From NCBI GenBank assembly GCA_017695055.1, contig JADILY010000007.1:1-36634 (forward strand): a DNA stretch of 36,634 nucleotides, given 5' to 3'. Below the pieces are notes generated by a model. It saw only the letters and a list, made by a program, of their open reading frames with translations. It was not told where the DNA came from and searched no databases. The stretch's first letter is position 1; the number at the start of each line of letters is the position of its first letter. This document shows positions 7,738 to 16,267 of this stretch, one piece after another. This DNA is from Merdivivens faecigallinarum. Its GTDB lineage: Bacteria > Bacteroidota > Bacteroidia > Bacteroidales > UBA932. The translations under genes and the position numbers were made by a program.

Positions 7738-10263
7738 ATGGTTAAATATGCGCTTTCTCTTGCGCTGGCTCTTTTGTTCAGCGTATTGTGCCATGCGCAG
7801 GAGATGGTACCGGTTACTGTAGACTACAATAGTCCTAAAGAATACGTCGTTTGCGGGATTGATGTGAACGGCAATGTCCATTTCGGCACGAAACAGATCA
7901 TAGACCTGACGGGACTTTCTGTCGGCATGAAGGTCGTAGTCCCGGGAACAGAATTGACTTCCATAGTCAAGAGGCTTTGGAACCAGAGGTATTTCGATGA
8001 TGTAAGTCTTAACATATATACCAAGAATCCGGCTTCCGACAGCGCATGGTTCGTAATCAACGTGGCCGAGAGGCCCCGTATTTCCAGATGGGATTTCACA
8101 GGCATAAGGAAGGGTGAGAAGGACGATTTGAACGAAAGGCTGAAATTCCACAGGGGAGACGAGCTTTCGGAGTATGTGATAGAGACTTCCAAGGATATAA
8201 TCACGAGATATTTCAAGGAAAAGGGTTTCGGGCTCGTCGAAGTTGAGGTGAAGGCGAAGAAGGACTCTCTGATACAGAAGGGAGTGCAGGTGCTTTTCGA
8301 TATCGAGAAGGGACCGAAGGTGAAAATAGACAAGATTACTTTCGAAGGGGTTTCCGGCATCAAGGAATACAAGCTGGAGAAATCCATGAAGAAGACCAAG
8401 GACCGCAGCTGGTACAACTTTTTCCATTCCAAGAAATTCAATGAAAAGGAGTACGAAAACGACAAGGCCAATCTGATAACGACCCTCAATGAGTACGGTT
8501 ACCGTGATGCGAAGATTGTCAAGGACTCCATTTACAAGATGCCGAAACCGGGGCGCATAGGTATAAAGTTCGTCATAGACCAGGGCAAGAAATATTATTT
8601 CAGGAACATCACATGGACCGGAAACTCGCTATATACGGCCGAGCAGCTCCAGAATGTCCTGATGATAAAGAAAGGCGATGTCTACGATGTAGTTACGATG
8701 AACCACCGTCTGTACGGCGGAGGAAAACAGAACGAGGCGGACATTACGAAAATCTACATGGACCAGGGCTATCTGTTTTTCAATGTCTCCCCGAAGGAAG
8801 TGAATATCGAAGGTGATTCGGTGGATGTGGAAATACGTATAGCCGAAGGAAAACCGGCGACTATCAACAATATCATAATAAACGGCAATACCATTACCAA
8901 CGAGCGTGTAATCCGCCGCCAGGTCTTTTCGCGCCCGGGATACCTGTTCAGCAGGAGCGAATTCGAGAGATCTCTGAGGGAAATCGCTTCCCTCGGCCAG
9001 TTCGACCCGGAGTTTTCGCTCAGCGAGTCCGGCTATTCGATGATTCCGGATGCGCTAAGCAGCACGGTGGACATAGCATTCAATGTTAAGGAAAAGCCGA
9101 GTTCGCAGTTCGAGCTTTCGGGAGGTTGGGGCGGCAATACCTTTGTCCTTACCCTCGGTCTGAGCTTCAACAATTTCTCGGCAAGGCGGATGTTCGAAAA
9201 GCATGCATGGAGGCCGGTGCCGTTGGGCGATGCCCAGTCGCTTGCCATCCGGTTCCAGACCAACGGTACTTATTATACGGCCCTGTCCGCAAGTTTTACC
9301 GAGCCGTGGCTCGTCGGGAAAAAACCTACTTCCCTGAGCATGTCGGTGTATTATACCCGTCAGACCAATTCCAACTATTTCTTCCTCACCAACGACGAGT
9401 TCATGGAGGTTTACGGATTTGCCGCCGGCATCGGTACGAGGCTGAAATGGCCGGACAATTATTTCGTCCTGTACAACCAGCTCAGCTGGCAGTCGTACAA
9501 TCTAAAGGACTGGCCTTACAATTTCATCTTCGATACGGGCGTGTCGCATAACGTAAGCTGGACGATAAACCTGTCGAGGAATTCTACCGACCAGATTATC
9601 TATCCGCGTTCGGGCTCGGAATTCGTGCTCGGTCTCCAACTGACACCGCCTTATTCGCTGTTCAGGCCGAAAAACACCAATTACAATGCAATGACCGCCC
9701 AGGAGCGTTACCGCTGGATAGAATATCACAAGTGGACATTCAAGGGTACAGTTTATACGAAACTTTTCGGAGACCTGGTGCTCATGGCAAGGGCCCAGTT
9801 CGGATATCTGGGATATTACAACAGGAACCTCGGCTATTCTCCTTTCGAAGGCTTCCTCCTCGGCGGTGACGGAATGTCGGGATACAGTACCTACGGAACC
9901 GAGGTGATAGCCCTGAGGGGATACGAAAACTACTCCCTTACGCCTTATCTTCCGTCAAGGTACAACAGTTCCGGATATGCATACGCCGGCAATGTATACG
10001 ACAAGTTCACCATAGAGCTCAGACATCCTGTGATGTTGCAGCCGCAGTCTACGATTTACGTGCTTGCCTTCCTTGAAGGAGGTAATTCGTGGGCCGACAT
10101 CAGGGATTTCAACCCGTTCCAGATCAAGAGGTCCGCCGGTATCGGAGTGAGGGTCTTCCTGCCTATGATAGGCCTTCTCGGTGTGGACTGGGGCTATGGT
10201 TTCGATGCGCTTCCGGGACAGAAGAAGAGCCAGATACACTTCATCATAGGACAGCAGTTCTGA
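7738..10263 (+). CDS. bamA: Outer membrane protein assembly factor BamA
   Basis: BamA is the outer-membrane barrel that folds and inserts other beta-barrel proteins. The 841-residue product begins with a signal peptide (MVKYALSLALALLFSVLCHA). A series of POTRA domains follows over roughly residues 30-440; recognisable pieces are TSIVKRLWNQRYFDDVSL, ITRYFKEKGFGLVEVEV and IIINGNTITNERVIRRQVF. The C-terminal half is the barrel, with FELSGGWGGNTFVLTLGLSF at its start and the closing HFIIGQQF, whose terminal phenylalanine is the usual insertion signal. The ATG at 7738 is chosen because it gives the signal peptide; a longer frame from a GTG at 7582 would overlap uppS. An ompH-type chaperone gene follows 71 bases later. 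Confidence 0.96.
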   Translation: MVKYALSLALALLFSVLCHAQEMVPVTVDYNSPKEYVVCGIDVNGNVHFGTKQIIDLTGLSVGMKVVVPGTELTSIVKRLWNQRYFDDVSLNIYTKNPASDSAWFVINVAERPRISRWDFTGIRKGEKDDLNERLKFHRGDELSEYVIETSKDIITRYFKEKGFGLVEVEVKAKKDSLIQKGVQVLFDIEKGPKVKIDKITFEGVSGIKEYKLEKSMKKTKDRSWYNFFHSKKFNEKEYENDKANLITTLNEYGYRDAKIVKDSIYKMPKPGRIGIKFVIDQGKKYYFRNITWTGNSLYTAEQLQNVLMIKKGDVYDVVTMNHRLYGGGKQNEADITKIYMDQGYLFFNVSPKEVNIEGDSVDVEIRIAEGKPATINNIIINGNTITNERVIRRQVFSRPGYLFSRSEFERSLREIASLGQFDPEFSLSESGYSMIPDALSSTVDIAFNVKEKPSSQFELSGGWGGNTFVLTLGLSFNNFSARRMFEKHAWRPVPLGDAQSLAIRFQTNGTYYTALSASFTEPWLVGKKPTSLSMSVYYTRQTNSNYFFLTNDEFMEVYGFAAGIGTRLKWPDNYFVLYNQLSWQSYNLKDWPYNFIFDTGVSHNVSWTINLSRNSTDQIIYPRSGSEFVLGLQLTPPYSLFRPKNTNYNAMTAQERYRWIEYHKWTFKGTVYTKLFGDLVLMARAQFGYLGYYNRNLGYSPFEGFLLGGDGMSGYSTYGTEVIALRGYENYSLTPYLPSRYNSSGYAYAGNVYDKFTIELRHPVMLQPQSTIYVLAFLEGGNSWADIRDFNPFQIKRSAGIGVRVFLPMIGLLGVDWGYGFDALPGQKKSQIHFIIGQQF

Positions 10264-10334
10264 TGTGTGTGAACTGTTAGCGGATGAATGGTTTATGTAA
10301 AATAAAGTTAAAAATATCAAACAATAGATGCAAT

Positions 10335-10880
10335 ATGAAAAAATTTTTATTTGTTATCGCAGCGCTTGTGGCATCTGTCGCCATGGCTGATGCTCAGAAT
10401 CTCAAATTCGGTTATGTGAATTACAATGAAATCATAATGCTCATGCCGGAGACCGATTCGGCAAGGACAAATCTGAGCGTTGCACAGAAGGATGCTGATG
10501 AGATTTATCAGGGAATGGTCGAGGAATACAATATAAAACTCGAACAGTACCAGCAGAAAGTAGGCTCATGGACTCCGGCCGTAAGGGAGAGCAAGGAGCG
10601 CGAACTGGCTGAAATGCAACAGCGTATAAATGATTACACATCTTCCATACAGATGGAACTGAACCAGATGCAGCAGAACCTTATGGCACCTATCGTGCAG
10701 AAGGCGGTAGAGGCTGTAGGCAGGATTTCGAAGGCCCAGGGACTGGCTTTGGTATTCGACACCACGACCCTTCTGTATTTCGACCCGGCCCAGGGTACCG
10801 ATATCACAAAGGAACTGAAGGCCGAACTCGGAATACCTGAGGACAAGGTTGTCACGAACAATATGGGACAGCAGATGTAG
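10335..10880 (+). CDS. Periplasmic OmpH/Skp family chaperone
   Basis: The 181-residue product is a Skp-like chaperone that would carry unfolded outer-membrane proteins across the periplasm to BamA, encoded just upstream. It has a cleavable signal peptide (MKKFLFVIAALVASVAMADA, then QNLKFGYVNYNEI). A central coiled coil spans about residues 50-115 (MVEEYNIKLEQYQQKVGSW), and the family C-terminus reads ISKAQGLALVFDT. The ATG at 10335 is preferred over the in-frame ATG at 10284, which would add 17 non-signal residues. A hairpin terminator follows 20 bases after the stop. The related gene at 4648 encodes a membrane-tethered version. Confidence 0.92.
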   Translation: MKKFLFVIAALVASVAMADAQNLKFGYVNYNEIIMLMPETDSARTNLSVAQKDADEIYQGMVEEYNIKLEQYQQKVGSWTPAVRESKERELAEMQQRINDYTSSIQMELNQMQQNLMAPIVQKAVEAVGRISKAQGLALVFDTTTLLYFDPAQGTDITKELKAELGIPEDKVVTNNMGQQM

Positions 10881-10900
10881 CCGAATATGCACCGCAGATG

Positions 10901-10930
10901 AAAAGCCGTTGGTTTCCAGCGGCTTTTTTT
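10901..10930 (+). terminator. Intrinsic terminator after ompH
   Basis: AAAGCCGTTGG and CCAGCGGCTTT form an 11-bp stem with one G-T pair and a three-base loop, running into seven T residues. It ends the nadK-uppS-bamA-ompH unit. Confidence 0.85.
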
Positions 10931-11082
10931 ATCCATACGGGATTTCTGACCGCACGCATGGAAAGGGACATCCGGCACTTCATGGCCGGGCGGATTGCAC
11001 CCGGCACGGTGCCTCGGGAAATAAGCGCAAGCAAAACCCTCCAATTTTATTGAAAATAATCAGTAAGATTAGAAAAATTGTT
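10931..11082. other. Intergenic region with no recognised gene
   Basis: This part of the 261-base gap between ompH and korA holds no convincing gene. Its first hundred bases are unusually G/C-rich for an intergenic stretch here. They contain a 6-bp inverted repeat, GCCGGG (10985-10990) and CCCGGC (11000-11005). The last 40 bases are A/T-rich and lead into the korA promoter. Confidence 0.5.
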
Positions 11083-11090
11083 TACATTTG
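11083..11090 (+). promoter_or_regulatory. Promoter -7 box for korA-korB-gdhA
   Basis: TACATTTG followed by CGC matches TAnnTTTG and lies 51 bases before the korA ATG. No TTTG is present 19 bases upstream. A 7-bp perfect inverted repeat at 11094-11113 lies immediately downstream, near the expected mRNA 5' end. Confidence 0.5.
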
Positions 11091-11141
11091 CGCATTATTT
11101 TATGGTAAATAATAAAAGTATATAAGTTTATCTGATTTATT

Positions 11142-12974
11142 ATGCAACACAAGGTTATTGATGTTAATGATGTTGTGATAAGATTCGCCGGTGATTCCGG
11201 TGACGGTATGCAGCTGACAGGAACATTGTTTGCGGATACCTCCGCTTTATTGGGAAACCAGTTGTCTACTTTCCCGGATTATCCAGCGGAAATCAGGGCT
11301 CCTCACGGCACCATATCCGGAGTCTCGGGTTTTCAAGTTCACATAGGGCATACGGAGGTAACGACTCCGGGAGACTATTGCGACGTATTGGTCGCTATGA
11401 ATCCGGCAGCCTTGAAGGCAAATGTAAAATGGTGCAAACCGACTTCGACTATCATCATCGATTCAGATACTTTCAATGAGGAAGGCCTTTCCCGTGCCGG
11501 TTACAAAACCGATGATCCTGTCGCAGAACTCGGAATAGGGGACAGGAATCTGGTATTCTCGCCGATTACCACGCTCACGAAGGAAAGCCTCAAGGACAGC
11601 GGGATGGACAACAAGGCGATTCTGAAATGCAAGAACATGTTCACCCTCGGAATGTGCTGCTTCCTTTTCGGACGTCCTCTCGAATTCATAGACAAGTATC
11701 TCGAACGCAAATTCGCAAAGAAACCGGCGTTGATAGAGCCGAACAAGAAAGTCCTTTTCGACGGCTACAATTACGCTTCCAACATACAGGCCATACCTAA
11801 TACATACGTAATAGCTCCGGCCGAATACAAGAAAGGCACTTACAGGAACATTACAGGCAACCAGGCTACCGCATGGGGACTGATTGCTGCATCCGAGAAA
11901 TCCGGCAGGCATCTTTTCTGCGGCTCGTATCCTATCACTCCTGCAACGGCCATCCTCGAAGAGCTTGCCATACATAAGAATCTCGGGGTGAAGACACTCC
12001 AGGCAGAGGATGAAATTGCCGGCATCTGTACGGCTATCGGTGCTGCCTATGCAGGCGACCTTGCGGTTACTACGACCTCGGGTCCGGGACTTTCGCTCAA
12101 GTCGGAGGCCCTCGGCCTTGCCATGATAACCGAATTGCCTCTTGTGATTGTCGACGTGCAGCGCAGCGGCCCTTCAACCGGCATACCTACGAAGACAGAG
12201 CAGACCGACCTCAATCAGGCCTTGTACGGAAGGAACGGCGAATGTCCGATAGCCATAGTTGCGGCGCATTCTCCTTCCAACTGTTTCGATGCTGCATTCA
12301 ACGCGGCAAAGCTTGCGCTTGAGCACATGATGCCTGTCATATTGCTTTCCGAAGGTTTTCTCGGAAACGGCTCCGAGCCGTGGCGCATACCTTCCATGAA
12401 GGATTATCCTGAAATCAAGCCGCCTATCATCGATTCATGCGAAGGCGCTTTCAAGCCATTCGAGCGTGACCCTGAAACGTTTGTGCGCAAATGGGCGCTT
12501 CCTGGTACGAAAGGGCTCGAACACAGGGTCGGCGGACTTGAAAAGAACCATGACGGCGTGATTTCCTCGGATCCTCTCGTGCATGAGATGATGGTACGCG
12601 AAAGGGCTGAGAAAGTCGCCAAGGTGGCGGACTTCATACCTGAGCAGTCCATAATAGGAGAAAAGACGGGAGAAGTGCTCGTCGTAGGCTGGGGCGGAAC
12701 ATTCGGCCATCTTTATTCGGCTGTACATGAGCTCCAGATGGAAGGCAAGAGTGTGAGTCTTGCGCATTTCGACTACATAAACCCTCTTCCACGCAATACC
12801 GAAGAGGTCCTTGGCGGATTCAGGAAAATAATAGTCTGCGAGCTCAACAGCGGACATTTTGCCGCATATCTGAGGAACAAGTTCCCTCAGTTCGAATACA
12901 GCCAGTACAATAAGGTGCAGGGGCAGCCTTTCATCGTAGCCGATGTAGTGGCGGCCATAAGGGCAATCATGTAA
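11142..12974 (+). CDS. korA: 2-oxoacid:ferredoxin oxidoreductase, fused gamma-alpha subunit (probably 2-oxoglutarate)
   Basis: Together with the next gene this forms a two-subunit CoA-dependent 2-oxoacid:ferredoxin oxidoreductase. Such enzymes interconvert 2-oxoglutarate and succinyl-CoA plus CO2, using ferredoxin. The 610-residue chain carries the gamma domain first (residues about 10-185, opening VIRFAGDSGDGMQLTGTLFA). The alpha domain follows from about 230, with HLFCGSYPITPATAILEELA, the pyrimidine-site residues in LQAEDEIAGICTAIGAAYAG, and TTTSGPGLSLKSEALGLAM. There is no attached ferredoxin-like cluster domain and no separate delta gene, as in two-subunit KorAB enzymes. The 2-oxoglutarate preference is inferred from this architecture and from gdhA downstream. 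It leads a likely operon with korB and gdhA. Confidence 0.9.
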   Translation: MQHKVIDVNDVVIRFAGDSGDGMQLTGTLFADTSALLGNQLSTFPDYPAEIRAPHGTISGVSGFQVHIGHTEVTTPGDYCDVLVAMNPAALKANVKWCKPTSTIIIDSDTFNEEGLSRAGYKTDDPVAELGIGDRNLVFSPITTLTKESLKDSGMDNKAILKCKNMFTLGMCCFLFGRPLEFIDKYLERKFAKKPALIEPNKKVLFDGYNYASNIQAIPNTYVIAPAEYKKGTYRNITGNQATAWGLIAASEKSGRHLFCGSYPITPATAILEELAIHKNLGVKTLQAEDEIAGICTAIGAAYAGDLAVTTTSGPGLSLKSEALGLAMITELPLVIVDVQRSGPSTGIPTKTEQTDLNQALYGRNGECPIAIVAAHSPSNCFDAAFNAAKLALEHMMPVILLSEGFLGNGSEPWRIPSMKDYPEIKPPIIDSCEGAFKPFERDPETFVRKWALPGTKGLEHRVGGLEKNHDGVISSDPLVHEMMVRERAEKVAKVADFIPEQSIIGEKTGEVLVVGWGGTFGHLYSAVHELQMEGKSVSLAHFDYINPLPRNTEEVLGGFRKIIVCELNSGHFAAYLRNKFPQFEYSQYNKVQGQPFIVADVVAAIRAIM

Positions 12975-12998
12975 AAACCGTTTTGGAAATATTTAGTT

Positions 12999-14018
12999 AT
13001 GGAAAAATATACTGTACAAGATTTTAAGAGCAATCAGGAAGTGAGATGGTGCCCTGGTTGCGGGGATCATGCAGTCCTTGCCTCTATCCAGAGGGCCCTT
13101 CCTGAAGTAAGCGAGGCGCTCGGGTACTCAAAGGAAAGATATGTGTTCGTATCCGGAATAGGATGTTCCTCACGTCTTCCTTATTATATGAACACTTACG
13201 GTTTCCACAGCATACATGGCAGGGCGACTGCCATTTCTACAGGAATCAAGGTCGCAAACCCTACACTGACTGTTTGGCAGGCTACCGGTGACGGAGACGC
13301 CCTTGCAATCGGCGGAAACCATTTCATCCATGCCATAAGAAGGAACATCGATATCAATATCATATTGTTTAACAATAGGATATATGGTCTTACGAAAGGC
13401 CAGTATTCGCCTACTTCGAAGTTGGGCGCAATTACCAAGACCTCTCCTTACGGTACCGTGGAGCATCCGTTCAACCCGGGCTCTCTCGTGCTCGGCGCGA
13501 AAGGTACGTTTTTTGCACGTAGCCTCGACGTTGAAATAAAACTGTCATCCGACATAATGTTGAGGGCTGCACGCCACGACGGGACGTCAGTCATTGAAAT
13601 GCTGGTCAATTGCGTGATTTTCAACGACGGTGCGCATAAGGAGATTTCCGACAAGGAATGGAGGGCGGACAGGACTATCGTTCTTCAGGACGGTGAGAAG
13701 ATGATTTTCGGAAAGAACCGCGACAAGGGTCTTGTCATGGAAGGGCACAGGCTCAAGGTCGTCACTATCGGTGAGAACGGCATTACCGAAGATGACATAC
13801 TTACCCACGATTCCCATGCGGACAACCTCGGGTTGCAGATGATGCTGGCGGATATGAAGTATCCGGAGTATCCTGTGGCTCTCGGTGTAATCCGCGATGT
13901 AAAGGACATTACCTACGATGATGCGGTACGCGACCAGTTGGCTGAGGTGGAAGCCAAGGCCAAGGTCCATTGCGTGGATGACCTGCTGCACAGTGGTTCT
14001 ACCTGGGTTGTCGAGTAG
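12999..14018 (+). CDS. korB: 2-oxoacid:ferredoxin oxidoreductase, beta subunit
   Basis: The 339-residue beta subunit binds thiamine diphosphate and one iron-sulfur cluster. The expected cluster cysteines are visible at residues 18 and 21 (RWCPGCGDH), at 56 (SGIGCSSR) and later in MLVNCVIFNDGA. The thiamine diphosphate motif runs from WQATGDGDALAIGGNHF to ILFNNRIYGLTKGQYSPTS. The protein is longer at its C-terminus than the minimal beta fold, with a tail of about 110 residues that I cannot assign. It begins 24 bases after korA and is followed after 51 bases by gdhA with no terminator between, which supports one transcript. Confidence 0.92.
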   Translation: MEKYTVQDFKSNQEVRWCPGCGDHAVLASIQRALPEVSEALGYSKERYVFVSGIGCSSRLPYYMNTYGFHSIHGRATAISTGIKVANPTLTVWQATGDGDALAIGGNHFIHAIRRNIDINIILFNNRIYGLTKGQYSPTSKLGAITKTSPYGTVEHPFNPGSLVLGAKGTFFARSLDVEIKLSSDIMLRAARHDGTSVIEMLVNCVIFNDGAHKEISDKEWRADRTIVLQDGEKMIFGKNRDKGLVMEGHRLKVVTIGENGITEDDILTHDSHADNLGLQMMLADMKYPEYPVALGVIRDVKDITYDDAVRDQLAEVEAKAKVHCVDDLLHSGSTWVVE

Positions 14019-14050
14019 TTTTAAAACGGATTTTTAGTTTATTAAAAACA

Positions 14051-14067
14051 CTTTAAATAATTTAAAG
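14051..14067 (+). promoter_or_regulatory. Perfect palindrome at the gdhA ribosome-binding position
   Basis: CTTTAAAT, a single A, then ATTTAAAG is an exact inverted repeat with 8-base arms, ending two bases before the gdhA ATG at 14070. It occupies the position where a ribosome-binding site would lie. It could be a protein operator or a translation-affecting RNA element; there is no direct evidence for either. Confidence 0.4.
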
Positions 14068-14069
14068 AG

Positions 14070-15413
14070 ATGAAAACATCAGAAATTATGGCTAAGCTTC
14101 AGGCGAAGTACGGCCAGGAAAAAGAGTACCTTCAGGCAGTTCAAGAGGTTCTCGAGTCTATCGAGGAAGTTTACAACCAGCATCCTGAATTTGAAAAGGC
14201 AAAAATCGTAGAGCGTCTCGTGGAGCCTGACCGTATCTTCACTTTCCGTGTAACTTGGATTGACGACAAAGGCGAAGTGCAGACTAACCTTGGTTACCGT
14301 GTGCAGTTCAACAGCGCCATCGGCCCTTACAAAGGCGGTCTTCGTTTCCACAAAGCGGTTACTCCTTCAATGTTGAAATTCCTCGGTTTCGAGCAGACTT
14401 TCAAAAACGCTTTGACTACTCTTCCTATGGGTGGTGCGAAAGGTGGTTCCGATTTCGATCCTGTCGGAAAATCAGATGCTGAAATCATGCGTTTCTGCCA
14501 GGCTTTCATGCTTGAACTCTGGAAATGCATCGGTCCTGACCAGGATATTCCTGCCGGTGACGTAGGTGTCGGCGGACGTGAAATCGGCTTCCTCTATGGA
14601 ATGTACAAGAAGCTCGCACGTGAGTACAATACCGGTGTCCTCACTGGTAAAGGCGCTACTTGGGGCGGTTCAATCCTTCGTCCTGAAGCAACCGGTTTCG
14701 GTGCCCTCTATTTCACTCAGCACCTTCTCCACAAAGCCGGAAAGAACATTGAAGGCAAGAGGGTAGCACTTTCAGGCTTCGGTAACGTTGCATGGGGTGC
14801 CGCTACGAAGGCTAAACAGCTCGGTGCCAAGGTTATCGCTATCTCCGGTCCGGACGGCGTTTGCGAAATTCCTGACGGTATTACCGATGAGATGATTGAC
14901 TATATGCTTGTTATGCGTGCTTCCAACAGGAACAAGGTTGAAGACATGGCTGTGAAATTCCCGGCTTTGGCTAAATTCACCCCTGGCAAGAAGTCATGGA
15001 GCGTTAAATGCGACATCGCTCTCCCTTGCGCATTCCAGAACGAGCTTAACGGTGATGATGCAAAAGAACTTATCGCTAACGGTACATGGTGCTGCTGCGA
15101 AGTTTCGAACATGGGATGTACTCCTGAGGCAATCCACACCTTCCAGTCGAACGGTATCCTCTTCGCTCCTGGCAAGGCAGTGAATGCGGGTGGTGTTGCC
15201 ACTTCAGGCCTTGAAATGACCCAGAATGCTTCACACATCAGCTGGTCTGCACAGGAAGTTGACGATAAGCTCCACTTCATCATGCAGAGCATACATGAGG
15301 CATGCGTTAAATACGGTACCCAGCCTGACGGTCATATCGACTATGTCAAAGGTGCCAACATCGCCGGCTTCATGAAAGTCGCTACAGCTATGCTTGAGCA
15401 AGGAATCATCTAA
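14070..15413 (+). CDS. gdhA: Glutamate dehydrogenase, hexameric type
   Basis: The 447-residue enzyme reversibly converts 2-oxoglutarate and ammonia to L-glutamate using NAD(P)H. It has the small hexameric family length. Conserved segments include PYKGGLRFHKAVTPSMLKFL with the substrate lysine, LPMGGAKGGSDFDPVGKSD with the catalytic lysine, and DQDIPAGDVGVGGREIGFLY. The dinucleotide site is VALSGFGNVAWGAATKAKQL and the late region is NAGGVATSGLEMTQNA. Coenzyme preference cannot be fixed by eye, although family members of this type are usually NADP-linked. Codons are biased to CGT, GGT and CTT as in tuf, which points to high expression. It probably shares a transcript with korAB, whose product would be its substrate. 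Confidence 0.96.
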   Translation: MKTSEIMAKLQAKYGQEKEYLQAVQEVLESIEEVYNQHPEFEKAKIVERLVEPDRIFTFRVTWIDDKGEVQTNLGYRVQFNSAIGPYKGGLRFHKAVTPSMLKFLGFEQTFKNALTTLPMGGAKGGSDFDPVGKSDAEIMRFCQAFMLELWKCIGPDQDIPAGDVGVGGREIGFLYGMYKKLAREYNTGVLTGKGATWGGSILRPEATGFGALYFTQHLLHKAGKNIEGKRVALSGFGNVAWGAATKAKQLGAKVIAISGPDGVCEIPDGITDEMIDYMLVMRASNRNKVEDMAVKFPALAKFTPGKKSWSVKCDIALPCAFQNELNGDDAKELIANGTWCCCEVSNMGCTPEAIHTFQSNGILFAPGKAVNAGGVATSGLEMTQNASHISWSAQEVDDKLHFIMQSIHEACVKYGTQPDGHIDYVKGANIAGFMKVATAMLEQGII

Positions 15414-15435
15414 TCAGAAGCTGATAGAAATTTTG

Positions 15436-15469
15436 GAGACTGCGCCCACGTGGTGCGGTCTCTTTTTTT
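15436..15469 (+). terminator. Intrinsic terminator between gdhA and murI
   Basis: GAGACTGCGCC and GGTGCGGTCTC form an 11-bp stem with two wobble pairs around CACGT, followed by seven T residues on the plus strand. It ends gdhA. For murI on the other strand the hairpin is present but the T-run after it is weak. Confidence 0.88.
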
Positions 15470-15484
15470 ATTGAATATCGGATT

Positions 15485-16267
15485 TTATTGAATGTCGGAC
15501 TCGACATGTACCGGTCCGTCCCATATGGCCTTGGCCATCCGGATCAGGACGGAATTGTCTCCGGACGATATGAGGGTCAGAGAGCCGGTTTTTCTTCTTT
15601 CCGCGTTTTTATCCCTTCTTCCCGCTTGCAGCACTTCAAGCGTGTGTTTTGCCACGGCCGGGGCGGGGTTGATGATTTTCGCGTTAGGGGCGCATTTTTT
15701 TATGACTTCTTCGAGGAACGGGTAGTGGGTGCATCCCAGGACTATGCGGTCTGCTCCCATTTCAGTCATGGGGCCTACGCATTCCTTTACGGCTGCGGCC
15801 GCCTCGTCATAGCCTGTCCTTCCGTTTTCAACGAGTTCTACCAGGCCTTTTCCCACCCTCTCTATCACCGTCACGCCCTTGGCATATTTTACCGAAGTGT
15901 TTTTGTAAAGTTCGCCTTTGAAGGTGCCCGCGGTAGCCAATACTCCGATGACCTTGCTCTCCGATTCGAGGGCGGCGGGCTTGATTGCCGGTTCCATCCC
16001 GATGAACGGGATTGTGAATTTTTTCCGCAGGAAATCGATTGCCGCCGCCGTGGCAGTGTTGCAGGCTACCACGACGATGTCGGCACCTTTCCCAATAAGC
16101 AGTCCGGATATGCGGAGGGCCCTTTCCCTTATTTCCCCGACAGGTTTTTCCCCGTATGGACAGTTGGCATTGTCCGAATAATATATGTAATCTTCGTCAG
16201 GGGCTATTTTGACGAGCTCCTTAAAAACTGAAAGTCCGCCGACTCCGGAGTCAAATAATGCTATCAT
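15485..16267 (-). CDS. murI: Glutamate racemase
   Basis: MurI converts L-glutamate to D-glutamate for peptidoglycan stem peptides. The 260-residue cytoplasmic protein shows the opening MIALFDSGVGGLSVFKEL with Asp6 and SDNANCPYGEKP. The two catalytic cysteines are Cys69 (VVVACNTATAAA) and Cys179 (IVLGCTHYPFLEE). The ATG at 16267 is chosen over a TTG three codons upstream because it fits the family start exactly. It is convergent with gdhA, whose product is its substrate, and divergent from the SusC gene. In Bacteroides, as I recall, murI follows the bamA-ompH genes; here korAB-gdhA lie between and the gene is reversed. Confidence 0.95.
   Translation of the reverse strand: MIALFDSGVGGLSVFKELVKIAPDEDYIYYSDNANCPYGEKPVGEIRERALRISGLLIGKGADIVVVACNTATAAAIDFLRKKFTIPFIGMEPAIKPAALESESKVIGVLATAGTFKGELYKNTSVKYAKGVTVIERVGKGLVELVENGRTGYDEAAAAVKECVGPMTEMGADRIVLGCTHYPFLEEVIKKCAPNAKIINPAPAVAKHTLEVLQAGRRDKNAERRKTGSLTLISSGDNSVLIRMAKAIWDGPVHVESDIQ

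Noticed and set aside
15488..16231. 247-codon plus-strand open frame
   Set aside because: It is antisense to murI, whose catalytic motifs are all present; no independent evidence of coding.
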